64,000 nt of DNA. Source: Bos javanicus (Eukaryota > Chordata > Mammalia > Artiodactyla > Bovidae). Position 1 is the first letter of the stretch. Every line of letters starts with the position of its first letter. The notes under the pieces were generated by a model. The model did no database searches. It was not told where the DNA came from and worked only from the letters and a program-made list of their open reading frames with translations. Below are positions 51,690 to 62,058 of this stretch, piece by piece. The DNA lies in the NCBI RefSeq assembly GCF_032452875.1, contig NC_083877.1:50517724-50581723 (forward strand), in the 5' to 3' direction. The translations under genes and the position numbers were made by a program.

Positions 51690-51770
51690 CTCTTTGTGAT
51701 TCTATGAAATAGCCTAGGCGCATAGTTTATCCTCTTTCAGCAGATGAGGAAGCAGAAGTTTATGTTGCTA
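51690..51770 (-). mobile_element. MIR fragment
   Basis: TGATTCTATGAAATAGCCTA, TTTATCCTCTTTCAGCAGAT, GAGGAAGCAGAAG: inverted MIR core. It continues on the 5' side of the right arm of the inverted repeat. Confidence 0.6.
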
Positions 51771-51800
51771 CCTCAGGGCACTAGAGGGACTAGAGGGACT
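51724..51800. repeat. Inverted repeat, right arm (77 bp)
   Basis: Partner of 51028-51104; the spacer is 619 bases. Contains the tandem CTAGAGGGACTAGAGGGACT, and its last bases coincide with the first bases of a CHR SINE. Confidence 0.95.
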
Positions 51801-51994
51801 TCCCTGGTGGTCCAGTGATTAAGAATCTGCCTTCTAATGCAGGGGCCTCAGATTCGATCCCCTGTGCTACGGGGCAACTAAGCCCAAGTAGAGCCACAGT
51901 TAAAGTGAAGCCTATATGTTGCAGTGAAAAGCCTGCCTGCCACAACTAAGACACAACACAGCCAAATAAATAAATATTAAAAAAAAAAAAAAAA
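51795..51994 (+). mobile_element. CHR-type tRNA SINE
   Basis: GGGACTTCCCTGGTGGTCCA, AGATTCGATCCCCTGTGCTA, TTGCAGTGAAAAGCCTGCCT, AACACAGCCAAATAAATAAA and a tail of 16 A at 51979-51994. The long intact A tail suggests a younger copy. Confidence 0.94.
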
Positions 51995-53087
51995 GCCATT
52001 AGATAGACCAGAAGGACCAGAACCCAGGCTTTTTGAAGCCCACTGCCCCTCCAGTTACCCCTGAACTGGCAGCCCCTGGTAATGCAGCACCCTGTCTGCT
52101 CAAGGGGGATTGAGGGAGAGAGCAAAACCAGCCGTCACCAGACAACCCGGCCCTGAAAACATGAGCGACTCAGTCACTCTTGTCTGCAGAGCAGGTTTCT
52201 TTGGCAGGAGGCCACCCTGTCTAAGTCCTTCTCCGGTCCGTCTGGGTGTAACCCAGCCATGATGGTCTCTCTCGGGTTTCAAATGCACAGGAACAATTAA
52301 GTCATTCTCATAATTTCATGTGGTACAGAAAGTCCCAAGCCAAAAATACCATCCTTGCTTCCTACTTTTAGACTTCCAGGGAACTTCCCCTCCTTCCCTC
52401 CCTACAATTCACTTTGATTCCTTCTATTTTTCTCTTGGATGTATTGGCCAGATGCAGGGTCCTAGTTTATTTAACGAGGAGCTTCAGACCCAACACAAAT
52501 CAAAATAAACCCAACCTCCATTTGGCAGGAGTGGTGAAAATAGGGAATTGTCGGTGGCCTTCAAGTACAGAAGGTTAAAACAGAAAAGAATGTTTAGATC
52601 TCATCTCCGGTGTATGGAAATAGAAGAGCTGATGACCACGTGATCACAAAAGAACGATGGGGTGACAAGGGAAGCAGTTGTGTCTAGCATATTCCTATTA
52701 TTTTCCTGGCTACTAGGTAACCACAATCAAGTCACGTTCTTCATCTTCAGTATATAAAATTTCTTGTCTCATAGGACTGTGACATCAGTCCTGTGTCGCT
52801 TCCTTAAAATAATTTTTCTAGGTCTTTCTCAGATGCATATTATCAGTTACTTGCCGAAAGACAACGGATTGGTCTTTGTGTACACACACAGGCTCGGGTG
52901 CACACACAGTGTCTCTGCCTTGGTGCTTGTTACACATTGCTGAACCACCATTTAGGTTATGTCAAGAAGGAAGTAAATAAAATGAATTCCAGTTCCAGAT
53001 GATTTGAAAGTTTCCTCTGCAGGAATAGATAATGATAAGCTTATTTGTAACACGTCTTTTCCCTAGAGCAAAAAACTTCTCAGAAAA
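51995..53087. other. Mostly unassigned
   Basis: About 1.1 kb. A MIR-like part may lie at 52715-52790 (CACAATCAAGTCACGTTCTT ... TCATAGGACTGTGAC). A perfect CACGTG E-box followed by ATCAC occurs near 52638. No gene recognised. Confidence 0.4.
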
Positions 53088-53262
53088 CTTTAGCCTGCAT
53101 CAGAATCACTTGGAGAATTCATAAAAAACCCTGATTGCTGGTCCCACTCTCACCCCCAGAGCTTCTTGTTTGGTAGGTCTCAGGTGTGGCCAAAACTTTG
53201 CATTTTTAATAAGTTTCTAGGTGTTGCTGTCTGGAGGTCCCTTTTGTGCACTAGACTAATCA
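53088..53262 (+). mobile_element. MER5A hAT fossil
   Basis: TTTAGCCTGCATCAGAATCA, CTTGGAGAATTCATAAAAAA, CCCTGATTGCTGGTCCCACT, CCCAGAGCTTCTTGTTTGGT, AGGTCTCAGGTGTGGCC, CATTTTTAATAAGTTTCTAG, GTGTTGCTG follow MER5A closely. Confidence 0.85.
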
Positions 53263-53276
53263 TGAATGGTGCTTTG

Positions 53277-53464
53277 GGGAATTCCCTGGCTGTCCAGTGG
53301 TTAGAGCTCTGCACTTTTACTGCCAAGGGCCTGAGTTCCATCCCTGGTCAGGGAACTAAGATCCTGCAAGCCATGTGGTACAGCTTTAAAGAAAAAGGTG
53401 TCAAAGTGGCATCCTACAGATCAGTGAATAATTCCAAAGGGAAAATGTACCTTCAAAAAAAAAA
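53277..53464 (+). mobile_element. CHR-type tRNA SINE, short form
   Basis: TSD GAATGGTGCTTTG (53264-53276) and GAATGATGCTTTG (53465-53477), 12 of 13. GGGAATTCCCTGGCTGTCCA, GAGTTCCATCCCTGGTCAGG, GCAAGCCATGTGGTACAGCT. After the first A tail about 50 extra bases precede a second A tail, probably 3'-transduced sequence or tail decay. Confidence 0.93.
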
Positions 53465-53504
53465 GAATGATGCTTTGATTACTAGGTTTCCCCAGCAGCA
53501 GTGC

Positions 53505-53860
53505 TGACTTGCTCCTTCTGCTTCTGTGCCTTCATTTGTGTTGTCCCTGGAAAGCCCCCCTCCTCCCATTGACCAGTCAGACCCTCTGCATCTGCCAGGC
53601 CCGGCCTAAGTTCCCATTCCTTCACCTACCCTTTCCTGACTACTCCAGTTCATACTTGTCACTTCCTTTCTCTGAGCTCTTCTAGCTGTAGAATTGAACC
53701 TGTTGGCCTGTGTTATGAGCACATTACTTGTTAGTCCTTTCCCCATTGAGACTGAACACATTTGATGAATGAACATGACCATGCCTTATATACTCTTCTG
53801 TGTCCCTGCACCTTGCAAGGTTAAGCACACTGTAGATAACTCAATCACTTATTGATTGGT
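53505..53860 (+). mobile_element. L2 LINE fragment
   Basis: GACCCTCTGCATCTGCCAGG, TCCCATTCCTTCACCTACCC, CACTTCCTTTCTCTGAGCTC, CACATTACTTGTTAGTCCTT, CCCATTGAGACTGAACACAT fit the L2 3' half in order. Diverged. Confidence 0.55.
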
Positions 53861-54214
53861 GAAGGTTCCAAGTGCATTCAGAAAGGAAATAGAATACCGC
53901 CAACTGATACTGAGATACCCACCAAATTACATTTCTGAGGTGTGACCCCTGTGACTTCTGTGCTCAAAGCCCCAGATCCTTCTGCTTGATTCAGCATTGC
54001 CCAGACTTAGGTCTTTATAGGAAGGACATTATGGCCTCGCTCAGGATGGTGGATGCCCAGGACCACTCTTGAGGTCAGCTGGGTGGTTGTCATCACCATG
54101 CCTGTTGTCAACTGTGCATGAGAATCAGCCACTGGACCCCAGGACGGTGTGATGGCCAAAGGGGTCAGCCTGCAAGAAGTGTCAGGAGGGGGAATGATGG
54201 CGATTGTGCTGGAG
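53861..54214. other. Unassigned stretch
   Basis: No gene or repeat recognised. Confidence 0.4.
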
Positions 54215-54400
54215 AAGTAGGTTGGTACCAGGCTGTGAAGGCCTTGCATGATGTATTAGGGGCTTGGAGTTTGTCCTATAGAAAATAAAGGTTTGTTTTT
54301 TGTTAAAGAAGGACATAATCAGATTTGTCCTTTGGAATCATAATTGTGGAGGCCCCTGGCTTCTTATGGAGACAGCAAGAAACTAGCAGAGGCAAACTTG
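54215..54400 (+). mobile_element. Old mammalian repeat, family not named
   Basis: GCTGTGAAGGCCTTGCATGA, GGGGCTTGGAGTTTGTCCTA, AAGAAGGACATAATCAGATT, TGTCCTTTGGAATCATAATT resemble a common old element (AGGAGTTTGGATTTTATTCT ... GTGACATGATCTGATTT). 55750-55915 may be its continuation. Confidence 0.45.
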
Positions 54401-54417
54401 TGAAGAACAGTTGTTTT

Positions 54418-54664
54418 GATTTGAAGATTTTCTTTATTTACGACTATGCTGGGACTTCATTGGTGCACTTGAACTTTGCCTAGGTGCAGTGAGCAGAGGC
54501 TCTTCTCTCGTTGCAGTGCGTGGGCTATTGGACATGCAGGCTCAGTAGTTGTGGCACAGAGGCTTAGCTGCCCCATGGCATGAGGAATCTTTCCGGACCA
54601 GGGATCAAATCTGTGTCCCCTGCATTGACAGGTGGATTCTTAACCACTGAACCACCAGGAAGTC
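54418..54664 (-). mobile_element. CHR-type tRNA SINE, long form
   Basis: GACTATGCTGGGACTTCATT, CTCTTCTCTCGTTGCAGTGC, GGCTCAGTAGTTGTGGCACA, GACCAGGGATCAAATCTGTG, AACCACTGAACCACCAGGAA; minus strand, middle shortened. Confidence 0.92.
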
Positions 54665-54704
54665 CTGAAGCCTGCTTTCTTGATAGTCGACTCTCCTCAT
54701 CTTT

Positions 54705-55300
54705 CTTTAGGTACTGTTATAGTCTCCTAGGGCTGCTGTGACAGATTGTCAAAAACCAGATGGCCTAAGACAACAGCAAGTTACTCTCTTCCATCTTCAG
54801 AAGCTAGAATCCAAACTCGGTAGGATTGTGCTCTTTCTGAAGGCTCTAGGGGAGCCTGCAGTCCCTGCCTCCATCATCACATGGCCTTCTCCTTCTCCCA
54901 CTGTGTCTGTCTTTAAGGACATCAGTCACCCTAGATTAAGGTTCACCTAATAACCTCCTCGTAGGGCTTCCCTGGAGGCTCAGTGGTAAAGAATCTACCT
55001 GCCAATGAGATGCAGGTTTGATCTTTGGGTCAGGAAGATCCCCTGGATGAGGAAATGGCAACCCACTCCAGTATCTTGCCTGGAAAATCTCATGGACAGA
55101 GGAGCCTGGTGGGCTACAGTCCATGGGGTTGCAAAGAGTGAGTCATGACTTAGTGACTAAAACAACAACAAACGCCTCTTAACTTGATTACCTCTACAAA
55201 GACCCTTTCCCAAGTCAGGTCACATTACAAGTACTAGGGGTTAGGGCTTTGACATATCTTTTCTTGGAGGGGGACATGATTTAACACATGGTAGACACTT
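54705..55300 (+). mobile_element. Old mammalian repeat, interrupted by Bov-tA
   Basis: TCTCCTAGGGCTGCTGTGAC, GATGGCCTAAGACAACAGCA, CTTCTCCCACTGTGTCTGTC, GGACATCAGTCACCCTAGAT, then after the Bov-tA CTCTTAACTTGATTACCTCT, ACAAAGACCCTTTCCCAAGT, CAGGTCACATTACAAGTACT, GGGGTTAGGGCTTTGACATA. The order is that of a familiar mammalian repeat (GGGCTGCTGTAACAAA ... TTACCTCTGTAAAGACCCT). I do not name the family. Confidence 0.65.
54964..55170 (+). mobile_element. Bov-tA SINE
   Basis: AGGGCTTCCCTGGAGGCTCA, GGTTTGATCTTTGGGTCAGG, GAGGAAATGGCAACCCACTC, TGACTTAGTGACTAAAACAA. Head shortened by a few bases after CTACCTGCCAATGAGATGCA. Confidence 0.93.
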
Positions 55301-55386
55301 ACTACCCCTTATTATTTTAGGGCTCAAGGAAGCAGTGGGCTTGCTGCTGTATCCAGCTAGTCAACTCACCTGTGTAATGTGTCCCT

Positions 55387-55660
55387 GCTGCTGCTGCTAA
55401 GTCGCTTCAGTCGTGTCCGACTCTGTGGCGACCACATAGACGGCAGCCCACCAGGCTCCCCTGTCCCTGGGATTCTCCAGGCAAGAACACTGGAGTGGAT
55501 TGCCATTTCCTTCTCCAATGCATGAAAGTGAAAAGTGAAAGTGAAGTCGCTCAGTTGTGTCTGACTCTTCGTGACCCCATGGACTGCAGCCTACCAGGGT
55601 CCTCTTGTCCATGGGAATTTCCAGGCAAGAGTACTGGAGTGGGGTGCCATTGCCTTCTCC
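55387..55660 (-). mobile_element. Bov-A2 SINE, full length
   Basis: Reversed dimer: CTGCTGCTGCTGCTAAGTCG, TCTGTGGCGACCACATAGAC, linker TGCATGAAAGTGAAAAGTGA, ending GTGCCATTGCCTTCTCC. No TSD found. Confidence 0.95.
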
Positions 55661-55749
55661 TGGGGAGGGTTAAAAAGTTGCCTCCACCCCCAATGATTCC
55701 AACAGCTCACTTAAGTATTTATGCACGGAGAGTACACAGGACCGAAGCA

Positions 55750-55915
55750 GCAGCAGATGAGGAACTGATTACAAAGGCCAGTTAGGGTGCTCTGCAAGTT
55801 AGAGATAATGAAGTCAAGTACACCATAGCCGTGAGAATAGAGAGGGGGTGAGTAGATTGGAGGAACAGGTCCATTGTAGAGCCAATAGGATTGGGTGTCA
55901 AGGCAGGAAGGACTC
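55750..55915 (+). mobile_element. Old mammalian repeat, second part
   Basis: ACAAAGGCCAGTTAGGGTGC, GTAGATTGGAGGAACAGGTC, CATTGTAGAGCCAATAGGAT resemble the later half of the element begun at 54215 (GACCAGTTAGGAGGCT ... GGTAGAGCCxACAGGACT). Weak. Confidence 0.4.
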
Positions 55916-56574
55916 AAGTGTCGTTGTTAGCCTGTTGGAAAATGTGAGTCTTTATGTGTGTGTAAGTATACAATATCTATCTATATATTGTATATGTATT
56001 CTTTTGGCAAAGGTAAAGCCTTAGAAACAAAAGTTTCTCTTTGTCTCTTCGCAGTGAACTCAAATGATGCTTTATTGTGCTGGAAAGGAGAGTAATAAAC
56101 TGGAAATGATGTGGAAGAAAGTGAAGAGCAACTGTGGAAGTCTGTAGGGAGTGATTGTCTCAGGGCATGGCAGCCACTCACCTGCCACGTGGGCACAGCC
56201 CTGAAGGCCCTTCATTCAAGTCCATTCCCGGCCATTTCTTCAGCCTGAGACTGGGCCACTGACTAACCGCCAGGGAGACTCAGATGTTTTGTGAACATAA
56301 GTTGCCAGGTCCTGACATCAGCCTCATAATGTTCTCTTCACCCTTCAGTAGACAGTTTTGCATCTGTTATCTCATTTCGTTTTCACAACTTTGGCCAGTG
56401 GAAAATCCCTTGACAGGTCAGAAGAACTGAATTTAAGTCCTGGGTTTTTTTTTTCCCCCTGGGAGTGGGGTTAGTGTTTACAGGAGACACTCAACTTTGC
56501 AAAGCTCCATTTTCTCATTAACAATGGACCAATTACCCTCTTCTTGTAAGATCATTGTGAGGATGAACATCAGA
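55916..56574. other. Unassigned stretch
   Basis: AT-rich (TG/TA) microsatellite-like bases at 55955-56000. A MIR-like piece may lie around 56350-56450. No gene recognised. Confidence 0.4.
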
Positions 56575-56630
56575 CAGTGTTCATTGGCAGTGCGGAGTCT
56601 TAACCATTGAACCACCAGGGAATTCCCTTC
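56575..56630 (-). mobile_element. CHR-type SINE, 5' fragment
   Basis: GCAGTGCGGAGTCTTAACCA, TTGAACCACCAGGGAATTCC: only the head of a minus-strand short-form CHR SINE. Inverted relative to the copy at 56720. Confidence 0.85.
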
Positions 56631-56719
56631 TTCCAGGTTTTCTGGTCTTGGGGCCAGAGCTCTTTGCCATTCTATTCTTCTGGAAATAAAGCATAAATAA
56701 ATAAAGAATAGATAAGTTA

Positions 56720-56825
56720 TGGGATTCCCTAGTGATCCAGTGGTTAGGACTCCAGGCTCCCACTGCAGATTCTGATACCTGGTTGGGCTACTAAGATCCC
56801 ATATGCTGCATGGCGCAACCAAAAC
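56720..56825 (+). mobile_element. CHR-type tRNA SINE, short form
   Basis: GGGATTCCCTAGTGATCCAG, TGGTTAGGACTCCAGGCTCC, TGATACCTGGTTGGGCTACT, AAGATCCCATATGCTGCATG, GCGCAACCAAAACCAAG. Confidence 0.9.
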
Positions 56826-57529
56826 CAAGATAGATTACAACTGAATTCCTCTAGAGGGTTTGCTTTAAACTCACTGGAATCCATGATAAGTTGCATACTC
56901 ATCCAGAGGGCTAGATCAGGGGTTTGGGAGTGCTTAAAACAAATCTTTGAGAGTGAAGGTGAAATGGAAATGTCAGCATTATAATTGGGATGAATGTAGA
57001 TCAAATTGAGGAGGCGGTGGCTGCTGCTCGCTCTGTCCCTTTCCCACGCTGGCCTGTCCCAGCTGCTGTTATCTGTCAGCTGGACCTCTGTTTATTCTCC
57101 TTCCAATAGAAAATGATTCGGCAGAACCTCATCTTCCCAAGGTATTAATGCAATTGCTTGTGGATCTCATTGGCTCAACCGGACTCCAGGACTACCCGAG
57201 ACACTGGTGCATGGCCACTGCTCAGGTCCCTGTGGCAGTGCCCCTGAGCGACATCTGCCTGGAGTTAGTTTCACTCTGAAGTTAGAAAGCAGTGGGAATG
57301 ATGCTTTAATGAGGCCGGCCCGTTCACTTCTGTCTCTGCTGTCCTGCATTTCCCCAGTGGCAGCGCTTTCCCAGGGCCCCTTCTACCTGCTCACAGCCCA
57401 TCCTAAGGTCCCTGATTAGAGGTCCACGTCAGGGTCCCTCGCATGGAGATGTGAGCCCAAGGTGCAGATGCAGGTCCCAGAAAGCTTACTGCCACATTCT
57501 CATAATCCGAAGGGCCATCCACAGGGTTT
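56826..57529. other. Unassigned stretch
   Basis: About 700 bases, moderately GC-rich around 57010-57430, no domain in the frames (60-86 codons), no repeat recognised. Confidence 0.4.
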
Positions 57530-57640
57530 TTTAGGTGGATGGCTTCTTGAGCAAGTAACTCACCCTCTGAGAACTTCTAACACCTTGTTTGTTACATGTA
57601 GATTACAAATATCCAGCCTGATTATAAGGACTTTGAGATG
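57530..57640 (+). mobile_element. MIR fragment
   Basis: GAGCAAGTAACTCACCCTCT, GAGAACTTCTAACACC, TTTGTTACATGTAGATTACA resemble MIR (GCAAGTxACTxAxCCTCTGAG). Weak. Confidence 0.45.
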
Positions 57641-58200
57641 ATGAGTATGAAAGCACGTTCTAAATTGCAGATGGTTTTACAAATGTGAGAGGGGATTTGA
57701 TGTGAAAAGAGTCCTTTGAGGCCTTTTACAAACAAAGGCATTTTTATATTTTTAAACTCTTGGCACTCACAAATTTCCATTTGAGGGTTTGCCAATCTGG
57801 GGAGGAATCTCATAGTAGTTTGCAGTTTAGCTGAGGTGTATATATTTTCATCCATCCATAAATGTGACTATCTCACAGGAAGATGAGAAGTGAACAGATA
57901 AAGTAGTAGAGGTTATAAAATACAATAGCATTACAGAGTCTTTCAAGGCTCATTAAAACATATTTGTGTAGTGTCTTTTATGCCCCAACCAAAGGGCTCA
58001 GGATTATTGGGAAAGAATGAGACAAAAAGGTAAAAATTAGAAATACACTGTGTAATAAGGTAAACCATAAGTTCACTCATAAAACAGTAAGCATAGCAAG
58101 AAAAAAAAAAAAGCAATATACACCATTATTATGAACAGTTTCTGTATCCTGGTGTTCTAGAAGAACTTCTGGGGTTAAATTTAATTTTATTACATTTAAA
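57641..58200. other. Unassigned stretch
   Basis: AT-rich; no gene or repeat recognised. Confidence 0.4.
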
Positions 58201-58662
58201 TGTTGGCGGGGGGTGTGGAATGCCCCACCCGAGAATATGCAGACGCAATTACCAGTGGGTCTTATTGATTGTTACAGGTATGAGTATTGACTTCCCTCCC
58301 ACCTAACATTCTGGGATGTAGAGAGTGCAGGGTTGGCGTGGAGCCCTCCGGCTTTCTAGGGTGCAGGCTCCCTCCCATTTTCCACTCTGTCACCTCTAGG
58401 GTGTGGCACTGATCTTTATGGACTCTGGCCACCACCTGCCAATTTGGAGTAAGAGAGGGAGGGTGAGGGGGGCCACACCCACTCCTTTCTTTATGACGTG
58501 TCCTAGGGCTTGCGCACATCCCTTCGCTTCCGTCACCTGCCCACACCTAGACACACAAGAATCTGGGAATGAATTCTTTATGGTGAGCAGCTGTGTGCCC
58601 AACTAAAAGCCAGAGACTGTATTACTCAAGAAAAGGAAGCCTAGTGTTGGGAACAACTCACA
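58201..58662 (-). mobile_element. Candidate solo LTR of an endogenous retrovirus
   Basis: A 462-base segment with TGT (58201) and ACA (58662) ends and different composition from its AT-rich flanks. On the minus strand an AATAAG polyadenylation-like signal lies about 50 bases before the end at 58201 and CATAAAG/TATA-like words lie upstream, the expected U3-R-U5 order. No primer-binding site, internal region or viral coding sequence is present. No TSD is visible (TTAAA before, GGAGC after). The assignment is inference, and the subfamily is not named. Confidence 0.45.
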
Positions 58663-59574
58663 GGAGCCAACACAGTTCAGCCTCCTGTCTGCCCAGGAGC
58701 TGATGGCTCAGGTGGGAAGAAATCTGCAGGGAGGAGGAGACGAGTTGATGCAGGAAACTGTGACTCAGTGCTTACCCAGTCTGCTAGGGAGTTCCTGGGG
58801 TAGTTTGGTGCTGATGGTATTTTTGGTTTCACAAGGAAAGGTTTCATTTGAATTAAATTATCACTGAGCGATTTTTGGACTTTCCATTTGATATGAAAGC
58901 TGCGCAGAGGCAGTTGTTTAAGAGAGGAAAAAGCAAGTGCTGACTTCCTGGCATGATATAGCTCATCCTCTGTGTGGCTGCGGAAGCCAACCTGGCACTC
59001 AGGGAGAGGCTGTGTTCTCCTGTTGGACAGGAGCAAGTTCACACAGCACTAGCTTCAGACAAAGTTCCTCTGAAACCATGTTCAAGTGAGGCCAAGCAAG
59101 GCCACTGCCCAATTTCCTCTAAGCACAGACCAAAATACGGTTCCTGTACAACCCACTAAACCCACCAAGCATCCTCACCAACTCCCTGCCCCCTCCACCC
59201 CCAACTAATAGACGTAGCCACTGCTACTTTACCATTTTATGATCTTCTTGGTCATCTCATCACTGCTCACTGTAAATAACATTTATTGGGATACCGAGTC
59301 CTAGAATCACCACATTTTCTGACAGCACTCAATCTAGAGCAAACCCTTGCCTCCTTAGAACTCCCTAAAAACCACCCAACACAAGCCCGTCCTGGAAGAG
59401 ATTCTGGTGCCTTCTTTCTGAGAAGGTCCTTCTGTTCCCCATGGTGCCCACCCTCCCTCAATGAATAATGAAGCCAGCTTGTGCAACCATGTATGATCTT
59501 GGCGGCCTCTGACTTTAAGGTGTCAACATATTGTATAGTGGAAGCAGTAGTGTTGTCCTGTACATTTAGAAAAT
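58663..59574. other. Unassigned stretch
   Basis: About 900 bases. The 121-codon minus frame 58677-59042 and 105-codon minus frame 59267-59584 show no domain. No repeat recognised. Confidence 0.4.
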
Positions 59575-59755
59575 CTGTGTTCATTTAAAGGAGACCTGAC
59601 TGCAACCTTATGCCAGTTTCTTAACCTCTGAAAGCTTCAGTTTCCTGATCTATAAATCGAGGACGGTAATATCCACTTCACCAGGCTGTGAAGGTTAAGT
59701 GAAAGAATATATGGGCAAGTGCTTTTAAAATTACAAAGCACTTTACAAATCTAAG
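59575..59755 (+). mobile_element. MIR SINE
   Basis: GACCTGACTGCAACCTTATG, CCAGTTTCTTAACCTCTGAA, AGCTTCAGTTTCCTGATCTA, TAAATCGAGGACGGTAATAT, CCAGGCTGTGAAGGTTAAGT, AGCACTTTACAAATCTAAGG: a good MIR match along most of its length. Confidence 0.8.
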
Positions 59756-60244
59756 GCATTTAATTTTGATTATGACAGGGAAAATAATGACAAATTCTGT
59801 TTTTTCTGAGATATAATTTGAGCCAGGGTCAATAAATAGCTCAGTTTATAACTTAATTATATCAGTAAGTAATTTTGCATTAATAGTCCTCCTGTATCTA
59901 TACGTGGGAAAGAATTAGCAACCAAGAGGCAGATCCCTTGGCATTTCTATCCAAACCAGGGCAGTTTCAATAGAGCCCTCTTGAAAAGAAAGTTTTTCTG
60001 AAAAGAAGATAACAACAGTCATTTGAATAGAGAAAATGAAAAAGGCAAAAGTCAAATTATGATATATTTTGTGTCATATCTAAGTAATTAGAAGATAACC
60101 CTTTTTCTTAATAACCTTTATAAAATTTTCACTGGGCTTCTGAAGCATAAAGGAAATCTCTAGAACCAAGACATATTTCAGCTTGTTATTTCTCAGGATC
60201 ACTATCACCCCAGATTTGTGAAGAGATGAAAAGAGGTTACCTGA
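59756..60244. other. Unassigned stretch
   Basis: AT-rich; no gene or repeat recognised. Confidence 0.4.
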
Positions 60245-60340
60245 AGCAATGGTGTAAGAATCCACTCTATCTTTTGCTTTATGTGTGACCTTGACCAAGT
60301 ACAAGACCATCACTTCCCTCATTTAGAAAATGCAAATAGA
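60245..60340 (+). mobile_element. MIR fragment
   Basis: TTTATGTGTGACCTTGACCA, AGTACAAGACCATCACTTCC, CTCATTTAGAAAATGCAAAT follow the MIR core (TGTGTGACCTTGxxCAAGT). Confidence 0.6.
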
Positions 60341-60359
60341 GACGCTTGCCTTACAACTG

Positions 60360-60655
60360 CAGTTGTCTTGGGTTTCCTTGGGGGACTGGTTCTAGGACCT
60401 CTGCAGATACTAATATCCTCAAAAAGTTCCTTTATTTAAAATGGCATTGTATTTGCATATAACCTAGCACATCCTCCCATGTACTTTGAATCATCTCTAG
60501 ATTGCTTCAAATACCTTGTACAGTGTGCATGCTATGTAAATAGTTGCCAATATGTTGCAAATTCAAGTTTGCTTTTTGGAACTTTCTAGAATTGTTTTTT
60601 CCCCAACATTTTTGGCTTGTAGGTGGTTGAATCTGTGGCTATGGAGGACTGACTG
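60360..60655 (+). mobile_element. MER2-like Tigger fossil
   Basis: Terminal CAGTTGTCTTGGGTTTCCTT and inverted counterpart ATGGAGGACTGACTG; inside, GGGGGACTGGTTCTAGGACC, TTTAAAATGGCATTGTATTT, GCATATAACCTAGCACATCC, GAATCATCTCTAGATTGCTT, GCTATGTAAATAGTTG. The order and about 296-base length fit a slightly shortened MER2. A dead non-autonomous element. Confidence 0.85.
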
Positions 60656-61469
60656 GACCTGAGCCACCACTCCAATAGGAGCATGTTAAAACTCTTAGCT
60701 GTGAAGTGCCATATATTCAGGAAAGAAACAATTATATTCCTGGTTGTGTTATTTTGCTGGGAGCGGGCCCAAAGGACTGCTTCAGTATAGCAAGTTGTAT
60801 TTGAGTGCTGATTTTGTGTCATTCACATGTGTGATAAATTGTACCACCACTCTTGCGAGCCACATAGAGAACCAAATTAAAGGAGATGTTTGCGCCTCAG
60901 CGGCAGTACTTGCAGTCATAACCTAGCTGTGAGTACAGTGCTTACTCCAGATAGAAGCCTAGAAGGCACCCTAGCCTCTCGCTTCTGTATTTCAGACAAC
61001 AGATGTCATCAAGTTGGCAGCTGATTCTACCAGTCAGAGTTAGACTTGATTGGAGTCTGAAAGTCTTGGAGGCTTTCTTTGCAGCAAGGAGTTTACCTGT
61101 TAAACTGGTTTCTAGAAAAAACAATCAGGATGTCACATTTTCTTTTATGTGAGAATTGGTTACTATGGTAGGTAGCTTGGAATGATGCTAAGGACTAGTC
61201 TCACCAGAAAACAGGTGAGAGTGTTTCCTTTCTCCACTTTAGAGATGCCCCAGGGTGACAGACTAAAGTCGTAAGTGCCCTTACCACTCTCTCATGGGCA
61301 GAAGTAGAGTGTTCTTACCTTCCAACATCATCTTATATTTTGGGTTAGCAAACATCTTTTATTTGCCTTCAATACTGTACCTTTACATACATAGACCTTG
61401 TGTATTCAGTTTATAATGCACTGTACACCTCATTGGTCAATTATAAATTTAATAAGATCAATCAAGAAC
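60656..61469. other. Unassigned stretch
   Basis: No gene or repeat recognised. Confidence 0.4.
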
Positions 61470-61572
61470 TGAGGAGTGCTAAGCACTGTGCTCGGTAGAT
61501 TCTGGAAGTTCAAAGAAAAAGTGACAGATTTACCTGTCTACATAGGACTCAGAGTTGAGTCAGAGAATCAGT
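61470..61572 (-). mobile_element. Possible L2 3' fragment
   Basis: GAGGAGTGCTAAGCACTGTG, CTCGGTAGATTCTGGAAGTT resemble reversed L2 (xGTGCTAGGCACTGTGxTxGG). Weak. Confidence 0.4.
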
Positions 61573-61986
61573 GAGAGCTGGACAATAAAAAAGGCTAAGC
61601 GCCAAAGAACTGATACCCTTGAACTGTGGTGCTGAAGAAGACTCTTGAGAGTTCCTTGGACAGCAAGGAGATCAAACCAGTCAATCCTAAAAGAAAAAAA
61701 AAAATCAACCCTGAATAGTCATTGGAAGGACTGATGCTGAAGCTCCAATACTTTGGCACCTGATGTGAAGAGCTGCCTCACTGGAAAATACCCTGATGCT
61801 GGGAAAGATTGAAGGCAGGAGGAGAAGGGGACGACAGAGGAAGAGATGGTTGGATGGCATCACTGACTCAATGGACATGAGTTTGAGCAATCTCCGGGAG
61901 GTGGTAAGGGACAGGGAAGCCTGGTGTGCTACAGTCCATGGGATTGCAAAGAGTCAGACATGGCTGAGCAGCTGAACAACAACAAA
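61573..61986 (+). mobile_element. BovB LINE 3' end, older
   Basis: GAGAGCTGGACAATAAAAAA, GGCTAAGCGCCAAAGAACTG, CTTGAACTGTGGTGCTGAAG, GGATGGCATCACTGACTCAA, ACATGGCTGAGCAGCTGAAC. Well diverged; an A-rich insertion near 61693 and several deletions break every frame. The tail is AACAACAACAA rather than the usual ACTGAACTG. Confidence 0.93.
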
Positions 61987-62058
61987 ATGTTGAGACAACA
62001 AGTCCAACCCAGCCATTGAGATGGGTCCTGGGTTTTGCACATTTCTCTTTATGGCCCT

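Noticed and set aside
58262..58602. Two minus-strand frames of 94 and 68 codons
   Set aside because: They lie within the candidate solo LTR and carry no retroviral or cellular motif.
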